64,000 bases of DNA from Fluoribacter gormanii (GTDB lineage: Bacteria > Pseudomonadota > Gammaproteobacteria > Legionellales > Legionellaceae). Under the pieces are notes generated by a model, which was not told where the DNA came from, did not search any database, and was given only the letters and a program-made list of their open reading frames with translations. The DNA is taken from positions 62,001 to 126,000 of the forward strand of contig NZ_FTNL01000004.1 in the NCBI RefSeq assembly GCF_900156395.1, in the 5' to 3' direction. Within the stretch, counting starts at the first letter, position 1, and each line of letters opens with the position of its first letter. The position numbers and the translations under genes were made by a program. Positions 1 to 9,162 of this stretch are shown piece after piece.

Positions 1-627
1 AAACAAGGTGATAGGCCTAGGGCGAAAAAAAAGATCCTTACTGCATTAGAACAAGAACCTTCATCACCTGATGTTAACTCAGCAATGGCTTATTATTTTG
101 ATCAAACTAAAGAACTGGATCAGGCAGAAAAATACTATTTGAAAGCAATATCATTAGCAGGAAATGGAGGCGCACAGCTAAATAACTATGGAGCCTTTTT
201 ATGTCGACAAGGCGATTATAAAAGAGCTGAAAGTTACTTTTTAAAAGCTGTTAATGACTTGAAATATGTTCATACTGCCGGAGCTTATGAAAATGCTGGT
301 CTTTGTGCTCTATCAGTTCCTAATGAAGACAAGGCCAAGCTATATTTTGCTAAAGCATTAAATCAAGATCCTTCAAGGAAGGTATCTTTTTATGAATTAC
401 TGAAACTTGAAGTTAAAAGCGGAAATGCTTCAGAAGCTTTTGCTCTGTTACAAAAGCATCCAGATTTAATTTTAAATGACAGACTATTATTATCTTTGGC
501 CAAAGAGGTTTCTGAGAAAGTTGGACAATATACTCTTGCAGCAGAATATCAGCGAAGTATAAATAATTTAAATTCCAATATCGACACTAGTGGAGTAACT
601 AATGAATACAATAACCACACTGGATGA
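1..627 (+). CDS. pilW: PilW/PilF-like type IV pilus biogenesis TPR protein (5' end outside window)
   Basis: The reading frame is open from the first base, so the N-terminus, including any lipoprotein signal, lies upstream of the window. The visible part is a chain of tetratricopeptide repeats (for example AEKYYLKAISLAGNGGAQLN and KRAESYFLKAV), as in PilW/PilF, the outer-membrane pilotin that helps assemble the type IV pilus secretin. The position directly before rodZ and hisS matches the usual pilW place in gammaproteobacteria and supports the call more than the repeats do. The 3' end overlaps rodZ by 26 bases, which suggests one transcript. Other TPR proteins cannot be excluded from the fragment alone. 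Confidence 0.75.
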   Translation, partial: KQGDRPRAKKKILTALEQEPSSPDVNSAMAYYFDQTKELDQAEKYYLKAISLAGNGGAQLNNYGAFLCRQGDYKRAESYFLKAVNDLKYVHTAGAYENAGLCALSVPNEDKAKLYFAKALNQDPSRKVSFYELLKLEVKSGNASEAFALLQKHPDLILNDRLLLSLAKEVSEKVGQYTLAAEYQRSINNLNSNIDTSGVTNEYNNHTG

Positions 628-1183
628 AAATATAGTTGAGCATAATAAAAATCCAGGCGAGCAGCTTGCCAGTATACGTGAGCAAAAAGGGTATACAGTT
701 GAGTACGTTGCCAATAAATTGCATTTAAGGGCTCGAATTATTGAATTAATTGAAAGTAATGAGTTTCACTTGTTACCAGAACCAGTATTTGTTAAGGGAT
801 ATTTGCGTGCATATGCTAAATTATTAGGAACTTCCCCCGAACCTTATCTGGCAATATTTAATGAACAGTTTGTTGTTGAGAAAAAATCTGATCGTGCTCT
901 TTTATGGCAACAAAGTAAACGCGAGTCTCATAAAGCAGAGCATATTATTCGCTGGTTCACAATATTATTTGCTGTAGGAGTGATTGTTGCTGTAGGAATT
1001 TGGTGGCAAAAAAACAGAGATTCGCAGCAAGTGTTTTCAACAAAGAGTACCCCAGTTGATTTATCACTAAATCAAACACCAGCAGTAGAAACTCAAGAAT
1101 TGAAGCTTACTGATATATCAAAAATGCAATCTCTATTAAATCCCAAACCGGAAATGTCTCCTATGGAGAAAATCGGTGGCTGA
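602..1183 (+). CDS. rodZ: Short RodZ-like membrane protein with cytoplasmic HTH domain
   Basis: Residues about 20-85 form an HTH_25/Cro-type helix-turn-helix (QLASIREQKGYTVEYVANKL, then FVKGYLRAYAKLLG), the MreB-binding domain of RodZ. A single transmembrane helix follows near residues 115-135. RodZ tethers the MreB cytoskeleton to the inner membrane during rod elongation. E. coli RodZ has about 337 residues; this one has 193 and stops some 58 residues after the membrane helix, so the periplasmic DUF4115 domain is absent. The gene overlaps both pilW and hisS. The HTH-TM order and the place make RodZ likely. Confidence 0.8.
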   Translation: MNTITTLDENIVEHNKNPGEQLASIREQKGYTVEYVANKLHLRARIIELIESNEFHLLPEPVFVKGYLRAYAKLLGTSPEPYLAIFNEQFVVEKKSDRALLWQQSKRESHKAEHIIRWFTILFAVGVIVAVGIWWQKNRDSQQVFSTKSTPVDLSLNQTPAVETQELKLTDISKMQSLLNPKPEMSPMEKIGG

Positions 1184-2453
1184 GCGAATTAAAGCAATAC
1201 GAGGAATGAATGATATTTTGCCTGACGCAACGGCATTATGGCGTTCCATTGAACAAGTTTTTATAAGTGTACTGTCCAGTTATGGTTATCAGGAAATACG
1301 CTTTCCGCTTATTGAAAGTACCCAGTTATTCAAGCGGACTATAGGTGAAGTCACTGATATAGTCGAAAAAGAAATGTACACATTTAATGACTTAAATGGC
1401 GATAGTATTACTTTGAGGCCCGAAGGGACTGCAGGTTGTGTGCGCGCTTGCCTGCAAAACGGACTCCTACATAATCAGCAACAAAAATTATGGTATATGG
1501 GACCTATGTTTCGTCATGAAAGACCACAGAAAGGACGATATAGACAATTCAATCAATTAGGTGTTGAGGCATTTGGTATGCCTGGGACCATGGTTGAATT
1601 AGAATTGATTTCCATGTGCCGTAAATTTTGGGAACAGTTAGGTTTTGCAGACTTTGTACAATTGGAAGTAAATACATTAGGTGAATTAACAGAACGTCAG
1701 CGCTATAAAAAAGTTCTTGTTGAGTATTTGACGGATCATGAGCATCAGTTAGATGAGGACAGCAAGCGTAGGCTAACGCGTAATCCATTGCGTATTTTGG
1801 ACAGCAAAAACCCGGAAATGCAAGAGTTATTGGCTAATGCTCCTAAACTGATTGATGTACTTGATGAAAAAAGTCGTGCACATTTTCAATCTTTTTGTGA
1901 TGGCTTAGACGCATTAAATGTACCTTATGTAGTTAACCCTGTTTTGGTTAGAGGCCTTGATTATTATGGGCATACGGTGTTTGAGTGGGTAACTGATAAA
2001 CTAGGAAGTCAGGCTACAGTTTGTGCTGGAGGCCGATACGACATATTGGTTGAACAGTTAGGCGGTAATCCAACACCTGCAGTAGGTTTTGCATTAGGCA
2101 TTGAAAGAATATATCTTCTTATGGAAACTCTGAATGTCCTAAAGCAGGAGAGTAAAAAGAATGGTTTGTATATTATTGCTACCAATGATAATGCTGTGGT
2201 ACAAGGTCTCGTGATTTCTGAATCAATACGTACTGCTTATCCGGAAATTGAAGTATCAGTAAATACAGCAGGTGGTAGCTTTAAAAGTCAATTCAAAAAA
2301 GCAGATAAAAGCGGGGCACGATTGGCTTTGATTTTAGGTGAAGATGAGTTGGCTAATAAGCAAATTAGTATTAAAGATTTGCGTAATGAAGCTGAGCAAA
2401 TCACTGTAGATCAAAATATGGTTAATCAGGTTTTAAAAGATTATTTAGAGTAA
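1176..2453 (+). CDS. hisS: Histidyl-tRNA synthetase
   Basis: A full-length class II aminoacyl-tRNA synthetase of 425 residues that charges tRNA-His in the cytoplasm. Motif 1 region GMNDILPD, motif 2 with FRHERPQKGRYRQFNQLGVE, the histidine-binding RGLDYYGHTVFEW segment and motif 3 with AVGFALGIERI are all present, followed by a C-terminal anticodon-binding domain. It starts with GTG eight bases inside the end of rodZ. In many gammaproteobacteria ispG lies between rodZ and hisS; it is not here. Confidence 0.97.
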   Translation: MAERIKAIRGMNDILPDATALWRSIEQVFISVLSSYGYQEIRFPLIESTQLFKRTIGEVTDIVEKEMYTFNDLNGDSITLRPEGTAGCVRACLQNGLLHNQQQKLWYMGPMFRHERPQKGRYRQFNQLGVEAFGMPGTMVELELISMCRKFWEQLGFADFVQLEVNTLGELTERQRYKKVLVEYLTDHEHQLDEDSKRRLTRNPLRILDSKNPEMQELLANAPKLIDVLDEKSRAHFQSFCDGLDALNVPYVVNPVLVRGLDYYGHTVFEWVTDKLGSQATVCAGGRYDILVEQLGGNPTPAVGFALGIERIYLLMETLNVLKQESKKNGLYIIATNDNAVVQGLVISESIRTAYPEIEVSVNTAGGSFKSQFKKADKSGARLALILGEDELANKQISIKDLRNEAEQITVDQNMVNQVLKDYLE

Positions 2454-2468
2454 GTGCAGGAGAGTGTT

Positions 2469-3143
2469 ATGTCAGTGTATATGACTGAAGAGGAACAATT
2501 AGAATCGATAAAAAAATGGTGGAAGCAATATGGTACTCTTGTCACTGTATTATTATCGCTTGTACTCTTTGGGATTGCTGGATATCGATATTTGCATTGG
2601 CATCAGGAAAAGCTAACCCAACAAGCATCAGTTGCATATGAGCAAATGATGGTTGCTCTTTCAAATCAAAATATCAAAGCAGTTAGAGCCTATGCTAATG
2701 AACTGATTCATGAGCACAGTCGTACTGTTTATGCCGATGCAGCACATATGACACTTGCAAAAGTTTATGTATCGAAAAATAAACTGGATAAAGCAACAAA
2801 CGAGTTAAATGCTGTTGCTTCGAACAGTAAGATGCCGACTCTAAAACAAATTGCCAAAATCCGTATTGCACGTATCCTTGCAGCAGAAAAATCTTATACA
2901 AATGCTCTTAAAGAATTGAGTAATGTTGAGGATAATACTTATTTACCAGTCATTAATGAATTAAAGGGCGATATTTACGGAGCCACTGGACAATATGAAG
3001 AGGCCATGAACTCCTATAAACTGGCTTTAGAGGAAGTAAAAAATAATGGAATGGGTAATTTATTTTTGGAAATGAAAACCAATGCGATTGCAAGTAAGTC
3101 GCACTCGATGATTTCTGAAGATAAAAAAGTAGAATCTGCATAA
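2469..3143 (+). CDS. YfgM-like single-pass TPR protein (SecYEG-associated)
   Basis: The protein has 224 residues from the ATG that follows an AGGAGAG ribosome site; an in-frame GTG fifteen bases earlier lacks one. A short cytoplasmic N-terminus (TEEEQLESIKKWWKQYG) precedes one transmembrane helix near residues 20-40 and a periplasmic region with TPR-like helices (ELKGDIYGATGQYEEAMNSY). This is the UPF0070/YfgM family, an ancillary partner of the SecYEG translocon linked to periplasmic chaperones. The place between hisS and bamB is the standard one. Confidence 0.88.
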   Translation: MSVYMTEEEQLESIKKWWKQYGTLVTVLLSLVLFGIAGYRYLHWHQEKLTQQASVAYEQMMVALSNQNIKAVRAYANELIHEHSRTVYADAAHMTLAKVYVSKNKLDKATNELNAVASNSKMPTLKQIAKIRIARILAAEKSYTNALKELSNVEDNTYLPVINELKGDIYGATGQYEEAMNSYKLALEEVKNNGMGNLFLEMKTNAIASKSHSMISEDKKVESA

Positions 3144-3264
3144 CTTTTAGTTATCAGCCTGATAGGTTCATATAACATACACATTTTGAGATTTGCTCTA
3201 TCTGGGCTAAAACGTAATGAGTGTGTTTATTGATATGTTTTGTAAAAATTGAGGTTTGACTTTC

Positions 3265-4419
3265 ATGAAAATGAAATTATTTATTTTAATTCTTTGTACC
3301 ATAATCCAAGGGTGTTCAAAACTTGATGATTACATGTTAGGTAAAGATAACACTCCAAAACCTAAAGAGCTCAAACAAATTAAGGACAAAGTTAAAGTTG
3401 AACAAAATTGGACAGTTGCTGTTGGTAAATCATCAAAAAATAAAGAATATTTAAGACTTAAACCGGTAGTGAAAAGTGGAATTATATACACTGCTGATGC
3501 CAGTGGACTGGTTCAAGCTGTTAATAAGCATAATGGTACTATGAAATGGTCTACTGCTCTGAAGCATGGCTTGGTTAGTGGACCGGCTGTTGCTGGTGGA
3601 TATGTTGCTGTGGGCACTAATAATTCCTCATTAGTTGTATTAAGTGAAAATAATGGTACCAAATTATGGCAAACAAAGGTTACCGGAGAAATTCTATCAC
3701 CGCCTACTATTTTAGGTGGAAAGGTAATCGTTAAGACAATCGACGGTAGAGTTTATGCATTTAATGCAGCTGATGGCAAACAAATATGGATGACAGAGCA
3801 TGGTTCTCCTAGTTTAATCCTTAAGGCAAGTTCATCTCCTGTTGCAATGGGAAATCTAGTATTGATTGGTTTTTCTGATGGAAAACTGGATGCATTAGAT
3901 GTAAAAACAGGACGTGTTATGTGGCAACGAAGTATTGCTTATGCGTCAGGACCAAGCGATGTCGAGCGATTGGTTGATATCGATGCGGATCCAATTGTAG
4001 AAAATAATGTGGTTTATCTTGCAAGTTATCAAGGCTATATTGGCGCACTGTCTTTATCTGACGGACAGTTTATCTGGAGAAAACCTGGTTCTGTATACAA
4101 AAATATGATTCTAAGTGGTAATACTTTATATATCACTGACAGTCATGATGTCGTTTGGTCTATTGATAAACGTAGTGGCCAAGTCAATTGGAAACAGACT
4201 GGATTGAAGGCGAGAGTATTAACAGAGCCAGCATTGATTAAAAATGATTTGGTAGTAGGTGATAAAACTGGTTACCTACATTTTATTGATTCACAAACGG
4301 GTGAGATTATAGCTCGTTCAAAAGTTTCAAGTGGTGTTAGTATTTCTCCAAGCGTGATTGGAAGAAAGTTATATGTATTAACAGACAACGGAATGCTAAA
4401 TCAATTATCTGTGAGTTAA
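3265..4419 (+). CDS. bamB: Outer membrane assembly lipoprotein BamB
   Basis: The protein has 384 residues. The N-terminus is a lipoprotein signal (MKMKLFILILCTIIQGC) with the lipobox cysteine at residue 17. The rest is an eight-bladed PQQ-type beta-propeller with repeated blade motifs such as GTMKWSTALKHGLVSGPAV and GRVMWQRSI. BamB is a scaffold lipoprotein of the Bam complex that folds beta-barrel proteins into the outer membrane. I chose the ATG behind a GAGG site over a TTG nine bases upstream. About 120 non-coding bases separate it from the yfgM-like gene, and der follows after three bases. Confidence 0.93.
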   Translation: MKMKLFILILCTIIQGCSKLDDYMLGKDNTPKPKELKQIKDKVKVEQNWTVAVGKSSKNKEYLRLKPVVKSGIIYTADASGLVQAVNKHNGTMKWSTALKHGLVSGPAVAGGYVAVGTNNSSLVVLSENNGTKLWQTKVTGEILSPPTILGGKVIVKTIDGRVYAFNAADGKQIWMTEHGSPSLILKASSSPVAMGNLVLIGFSDGKLDALDVKTGRVMWQRSIAYASGPSDVERLVDIDADPIVENNVVYLASYQGYIGALSLSDGQFIWRKPGSVYKNMILSGNTLYITDSHDVVWSIDKRSGQVNWKQTGLKARVLTEPALIKNDLVVGDKTGYLHFIDSQTGEIIARSKVSSGVSISPSVIGRKLYVLTDNGMLNQLSVS

Positions 4420-4422
4420 TAA

Positions 4423-5826
4423 ATGATCCCTGTGATTGCACTTGTTGGACGTCCTAATGTTGGTAAGTCTACATTATTTAATAGGCTGACTAAGACACAA
4501 GATGCCCTAGTTGCTGATTTTCCTGGTTTAACTCGTGACCGACAGTATGGTCAAGCCATTCATGATCATAAGCACTATATCGTTGTCGACACCGGAGGTA
4601 TTGGTGTTGACGATATTGCTGTTGATAATTTAATGTCTAAACAATCAGAAATCGCACTTAATGAGGCTGATATTGTTCTTTTTCTAGTTGATGGAAGAGC
4701 TGGCTTGACTGGTATTGATGAAAAAATTGCCAGTAATTTACGTAAATTAAATAAAAAAGTACATCTGGTTGTTAATAAAACTGAAGGTTTGGATGATGAT
4801 CTTGTCTGTGCTGATTTTCATGCTTTAGGGATTACTGATATTCACTCTATTTCCTCGTCGCATGGTAGTGGTATTAGAACCCTACTCGAGGAGGTTTTAT
4901 CTCCATTTACGACTCAAGTTGATGAAAGTGAAGAAGATAATGTGATTAAAATCGCTTTTGCCGGTCGCCCCAATGTTGGAAAATCAACTTTGATTAATCG
5001 AATTTTGGGTGAAGAACGGGTCGTTGTTTATGATATGCCAGGTACAACCAGAGATAGTATTTCGATTCCTTTTGTAAGAGATGAACAAAACTATGTTCTA
5101 ATTGACACTGCAGGTGTACGTAGAAAATCTCGCATTGATGAAAAAATAGAAAAATTCTCTGTGATTAAAACGTTACAAGCCATTGAAAAATCGAATGTAT
5201 GTTTACAAGTTCTGGATGCTAGGGAAGGGATTACTGATCAAGACATGAATTTGCTCGGCTTCATTATTGAATCCGGTAAAGCATTAGTTATTGCGGTAAA
5301 TAAGTGGGATGGCTTAGATGAAGAGCATAAAGAAAAAGTAAAAAGCGAATTATCCAGAAGATTACATTTCGCTAATTTTGCAAAAATCAGATTCATATCG
5401 GCCTTGCATGGCAGTGGTGTAGGTGGTTTATTTAAAGATATAAACGAAGCGTATGCTTCAGCTGTCCAATCCTTTTCAACACCAAGATTAACTCGATTGC
5501 TTCAAGATATTAGCACGAAACACACTCCTCCTTGTGTGAATGGACGTAGGATTAAATTAAGGTATGCGCATCTTGGAGGGCATAATCCCCCTGTAATTGT
5601 CATCCATGGGAATCAATTGGCGGATTTACCTGAAAGCTATAAGCGTTATCTTAGCAATGAATTTATTAAACATCTGGGATTAGTCGGAACACCATTAAAA
5701 TTTGAGTTTAAAGGCGGAACAAACCCTTTTGCAGATAAGAAGATTAAGTTATCGCAAAGGCAAGTAAATAAAAAAAGAAGACTAATGAGTCACGTTAAGA
5801 AGAAAGCAAAAAACAAAAGGAAGTAG
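4423..5826 (+). CDS. der: Ribosome assembly GTPase Der (EngA)
   Basis: The protein has 467 residues with two tandem GTPase domains, the hallmark of Der. Each has a P-loop GRPNVGKST (near residues 8 and 183), a DTxG switch motif (DTGGIG, DTAGVR) and an NKxD-type base motif (the first reads NKTE, the second NKWD). A KH-like C-terminal domain ends in a very basic tail. Der acts in 50S subunit maturation. It closes the pilW-der run and faces a convergent gene. Confidence 0.97.
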   Translation: MIPVIALVGRPNVGKSTLFNRLTKTQDALVADFPGLTRDRQYGQAIHDHKHYIVVDTGGIGVDDIAVDNLMSKQSEIALNEADIVLFLVDGRAGLTGIDEKIASNLRKLNKKVHLVVNKTEGLDDDLVCADFHALGITDIHSISSSHGSGIRTLLEEVLSPFTTQVDESEEDNVIKIAFAGRPNVGKSTLINRILGEERVVVYDMPGTTRDSISIPFVRDEQNYVLIDTAGVRRKSRIDEKIEKFSVIKTLQAIEKSNVCLQVLDAREGITDQDMNLLGFIIESGKALVIAVNKWDGLDEEHKEKVKSELSRRLHFANFAKIRFISALHGSGVGGLFKDINEAYASAVQSFSTPRLTRLLQDISTKHTPPCVNGRRIKLRYAHLGGHNPPVIVIHGNQLADLPESYKRYLSNEFIKHLGLVGTPLKFEFKGGTNPFADKKIKLSQRQVNKKRRLMSHVKKKAKNKRK

Positions 5827-5855
5827 ACTGATTATATTTTTTGCTTTCCATTTTT

Positions 5856-5880
5856 GTAGTCGGGGTTACGACTGCCTTTT
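5856..5880 (+). terminator. Probable intrinsic terminator after der
   Basis: A seven-pair stem (GTAGTCG / CGACTGC with one G-T pair) and a six-base loop are followed by CTTTT. It lies between the convergent der and ATP-cone genes. The T tract is short, so the strength is uncertain. Confidence 0.45.
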
Positions 5881-5910
5881 CATCCAGGCTACAATATGTC
5901 AAAAATGTGA

Positions 5911-6759
5911 TTAACTCTTACAAAGTGAGCGACATTGTGAAATTATTTGTTTCGTTCTTGCTGCACTAATATTTAATTTATTAAGAAGGTTAGGATTCTC
6001 ACCAATTGCTTTGCATAAGAGAATGTTTTCTCCAAGCAAAAATTCAATTTCAGCTTTTGTAAAGTTAGTAATGCAGGTTATAGGGTATAGGCCAGAATAC
6101 TCTATTAATTCTTTTAAGCTTCCTTTTTGAGGATAATCCCAGCCAATTAAATGTAAACCTGAACACTGACCATATTGTATTGCATCATTGGTAAAGCGAG
6201 TATTAGTCACAATCCAACCCTTGAGTTGTTCATGATTTTCTCTTTTGTAGGCCTGTTCAATATCAAGAAATCGTGCCTTGATATACAAAGTAACTTTTAC
6301 ATCACAAGCAAGACCCAAGCGATTATGGTATTTGCATTCTACAAAAACATGCTCATTCTGGCGCTCTCCAACTACATCTACTTCATGATTAACACAATAT
6401 CCATTAATAATTTGATTATTAAGGACTTTAAATCCTTGATGACGCATAATTTCAGCAACAAATTTTTCAAATGGATATCCAGAAAATCCAAGTTGCATAA
6501 TTGCACGTTTTAAATGATATTTGCCAGCGATGCTTCTTGACTCATTGCGTAAGTGGCGAAAGGTAATACGATAAATTTCTTGTGTTGTCATTCCTTCAAC
6601 TATTGATTGAGATACGTCATTGATGATCTTGTTAATGAGGGATTCGTCGGTGCCAACTCGTTTTAATGAGCGATAGATACGCTGGGGATCAAATGGTACC
6701 TTTTCTCCAGAAGATTTAATAATATAAACAGGTTGTGCAGGTGTGGTCACTTTATTCAT
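5911..6759 (-). CDS. ATP-cone domain protein fused to a PD-(D/E)XK-type nuclease domain
   Basis: I use the ATG giving MNKVTTPAQPVYIIKS (282 residues); a longer frame upstream would run deep into the neighbouring gene. Residues about 10-95 are an ATP-cone (VYIIKSSGEKVPFDPQRIYR...), the nucleotide-sensing module of NrdR and ribonucleotide reductases. Residues about 105-230 look like an Mrr/restriction-type nuclease: GYPFEKFVAEIMRHQGF, then NHEVDVVG and HVFVECKYHN, giving the D...ExK catalytic set. The last part resembles a short helical DNA-binding tail. It is the last gene of the stress/nucleotide operon and overlaps the previous gene by eight bases. The substrate is unknown. Confidence 0.75.
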   Translation of the reverse strand: MNKVTTPAQPVYIIKSSGEKVPFDPQRIYRSLKRVGTDESLINKIINDVSQSIVEGMTTQEIYRITFRHLRNESRSIAGKYHLKRAIMQLGFSGYPFEKFVAEIMRHQGFKVLNNQIINGYCVNHEVDVVGERQNEHVFVECKYHNRLGLACDVKVTLYIKARFLDIEQAYKRENHEQLKGWIVTNTRFTNDAIQYGQCSGLHLIGWDYPQKGSLKELIEYSGLYPITCITNFTKAEIEFLLGENILLCKAIGENPNLLNKLNISAARTKQIISQCRSLCKS

Positions 6760-7654
6760 TTGTGGTATTCCAATTAAGCAAGAAATCGATAATATCCTGG
6801 CTGACATCGATATTATTTGATGTATGAGGAATTGTATTGCAGGTAATAATCTTTGCTGCATGGGACAGTAAAAGCTTTTGATATGCATTTTCAGCAAAAA
6901 CGGCATGAACGCCAATGCAAACAGCCGGCTTCATTTTTAATGAACTTAAATGAGTTAATGTTTCCATCATTGTCATTCCCGTTGAGATAATATCATCAAT
7001 AAGAATTGGTGTTGCCTTGCAGTATTGTTTTATTCCTGGAATAGATATTTCAACGTGTGTATCGCTTTTCCTGATTTTTTCTAAAATAGTAAACGGTGCG
7101 GAAGATTTTTGCGCAATTGTTTCAACCCACTGTGCACTTTCTGAGTCAGGCCCAATAAGAATTGGATTAGATACATGTTGAGATATCCAGGATGAAATCT
7201 CATAGGTTGCATGAAGTACTTTAGTGGGTATTTTATAAATCGCATTTAAATCTGACCAGCGATGTAGATGTGGGTCGACTGTAATTAAGCTATCGAAATA
7301 AGCGGAAATCAATTCTGCAAAATATACGGATGTAATCCCTTGTCCTGGTTCAAATGCTTTATCTTGACGCATATATGTAAGGTATGGAGTTACTAATACT
7401 ATTTTCGATGCGCCTAAAGATTTAGCTGTTTCTGCAGCAAATAGAAGAGGAAGAATTTTCGGATTGGGATGTACTAAATTGGCAACAAATATAACAACTC
7501 GCTCTGCTACATCAGAATCGATTCTAACAAGAGTTTCTTTATCGGGAAATTGATGGAAACTAATTGTTCCTAGCTCATAATGACATTTTTGATGAATTGT
7601 ATATGTCAGCTCATCATGTCCAAATAGTGTAAAAATAATGGGTGTTTTTTTCAT
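6752..7654 (-). CDS. Ribose-phosphate pyrophosphokinase (PRPP synthetase) homologue
   Basis: The protein has 300 residues. It shows the PRPP-synthetase fold: an N-terminal LVRIDSDVAERVVIFVANL region, the ATP loop YLTYMRQDKAFEPGQGI, and a type I phosphoribosyl loop ILIDDIISTGMTMMETL near residue 215. The metal-binding segment reads VDPHLHRW rather than the DLHAxQIQGFF of housekeeping Prs, so this is a divergent paralogue and not the main prs. It makes or uses PRPP or a related ribose phosphate in the cytoplasm. It overlaps the phosphorylase by four bases and the ATP-cone gene by eight. Confidence 0.82.
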   Translation of the reverse strand: MKKTPIIFTLFGHDELTYTIHQKCHYELGTISFHQFPDKETLVRIDSDVAERVVIFVANLVHPNPKILPLLFAAETAKSLGASKIVLVTPYLTYMRQDKAFEPGQGITSVYFAELISAYFDSLITVDPHLHRWSDLNAIYKIPTKVLHATYEISSWISQHVSNPILIGPDSESAQWVETIAQKSSAPFTILEKIRKSDTHVEISIPGIKQYCKATPILIDDIISTGMTMMETLTHLSSLKMKPAVCIGVHAVFAENAYQKLLLSHAAKIITCNTIPHTSNNIDVSQDIIDFLLNWNTTNE

Positions 7655-9162
7655 ACGCTGGCCTCAATTTGAAATACTTCATGGCCTTGTTTCAAGAAAT
7701 CAAGGGCATAATTGAGCTCTCCTCGCGTATCTGCGTAGATTCTAAAAAGAGGTTGAGATTTTTTGACTATTGAATGCAGTGGACTTAATAACTCAACACC
7801 TGCTGCTTTTGAGCGTGGTGCCCCTGCCAATTTAGCTAATTGAGAAATATGTCGATTATCAATGTTAATAATGATACCTGAGAGCTTTGATTCTACTGTA
7901 TGAACAATTGGTGCTTTTTTAATCTCACGCAGGCCACCTTGAGCCCGACAAATTGCTTCAAATTTAGCTAATGCCTTGCCAGTGTTAAGAAGGTGAGTTG
8001 CAATACTCAATCCTTGTCCTGGCAAAACCTGGGGGGAAAATTCTATGATATGAGCCGCTAAGACTAAAGCATGCTCACGTAAATCTTGTGGTGCATGTTT
8101 ATCGCAATTCAGTACTGCTAGTACATCAAGTGCCTCAAGAACAGGTCCTATTCCACGTCCTACCGGCTGTGATCCATCACTAAAGATTACTTTTGTCCTG
8201 ATATCAAACTCTTCTGCAACAGTTTTTAATAATTTTTTTAGCGAATTAGCCCGCTCAATTGATCGAACTTTTGCCGTAGTTCCAATAGGCATATCAATGA
8301 CGAGATGATTAGAACCCGCAGCAATTTTTTTTGATAAAATTGAAGCGACCATTTGTCCTTCACTATCGATATTTGCAGTTCTCTCGATTCGGATAAGTAA
8401 ATCATCGGCTGGGCTTAAAGCCATAGAGCCGCCCCAGACGAGGCAACCATTTTCTTGTTCAACAACTTTTTTCATTTCATTAATGCTCAGGTCGACGTTA
8501 GTGAATACTTCCATCGTATCTGCTGTTCCTGCAGGTGACGTGATGGCACGAGAAGAAGTTTTGGGAATAACCAAGCCGAACGCAGCAACAATTGAGACAA
8601 CAATAGGGGTCGTACGATTTCCTGGTAAACCGCCAACAGAATGCTTATCAACAATGAAAGGTATGTCCCATGATAATTGTTGGCCAGAATGAATCATCGC
8701 TCGAGTCAGATCAATAATCTCTTTCATGGAAAGTCTATCTCCGCCGCTGGCAGCAAGATACATTGCAATATTAATATCAGAGAGCTGTCCTGACACAATA
8801 TCATTGATGATATGGGTTGTTTGTTCTGCAGTGAGCTCATTTCCATAAATTTTTGAGCGGATGTAACTGAGAGAATCCAGTTGTTGTGGATGTGTTAATG
8901 CTATTTTTTCACCTTCTTTTGCAGCGAGTAGTTCCCAAGCATAAATAGAAAGACTTGCTTCATTATGTCTTAATAAATTGGATTCAACTGTATTTAATGT
9001 GGCAACAATAGAACGTTCATTTAGTATTACTCGAACACGAGTCTGGGCTGTGAATCCCTCTGATTTACATATATAACAATCCTCGCGCATGTAAATAACA
9101 GGTTCCTTATGGGTATTAATCCCCAAATATTTAAGCGTCAGGGTGGTGTGCTTTTTGCTCAT
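7651..9162 (-). CDS. Archaeal-type thymidine/AMP phosphorylase
   Basis: The protein has 503 residues, about 60 more than classical DeoA, because of an extra N-terminal domain of some 85 residues. The nucleoside-phosphorylase core shows KHSVGGLPGNRTTPIVV, SSRAITSPAGTADTMEVF and a glycine-rich IGPVLEALDVL segment. The family includes the archaeal AMP phosphorylases, which turn NMP plus phosphate into base plus ribose 1,5-bisphosphate, and bacterial members often named thymidine phosphorylase. Four-base overlaps with both neighbours show co-translation. I cannot tell the true substrate; the neighbouring PRPP enzyme favours nucleotide salvage. Confidence 0.85.
   Translation of the reverse strand: MSKKHTTLTLKYLGINTHKEPVIYMREDCYICKSEGFTAQTRVRVILNERSIVATLNTVESNLLRHNEASLSIYAWELLAAKEGEKIALTHPQQLDSLSYIRSKIYGNELTAEQTTHIINDIVSGQLSDINIAMYLAASGGDRLSMKEIIDLTRAMIHSGQQLSWDIPFIVDKHSVGGLPGNRTTPIVVSIVAAFGLVIPKTSSRAITSPAGTADTMEVFTNVDLSINEMKKVVEQENGCLVWGGSMALSPADDLLIRIERTANIDSEGQMVASILSKKIAAGSNHLVIDMPIGTTAKVRSIERANSLKKLLKTVAEEFDIRTKVIFSDGSQPVGRGIGPVLEALDVLAVLNCDKHAPQDLREHALVLAAHIIEFSPQVLPGQGLSIATHLLNTGKALAKFEAICRAQGGLREIKKAPIVHTVESKLSGIIINIDNRHISQLAKLAGAPRSKAAGVELLSPLHSIVKKSQPLFRIYADTRGELNYALDFLKQGHEVFQIEASV

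Noticed and set aside
3152-3164. TATCAG-C-CTGATA palindrome between the yfgM-like gene and bamB, considered as a terminator or operator
   Set aside because: The arms are only six bases around one base and no T tract follows; the genes are probably cotranscribed.
6760-6915. In-frame upstream extension of the ATP-cone protein by 52 residues
   Set aside because: It lies wholly inside the PRPP enzyme gene, shows no family similarity and the ATP-cone begins soon after the ATG at 6759.
8483-8692. Plus-strand frame opposite the phosphorylase gene
   Set aside because: It mirrors conserved phosphorylase codons on the other strand and has no ribosome site or family resemblance.
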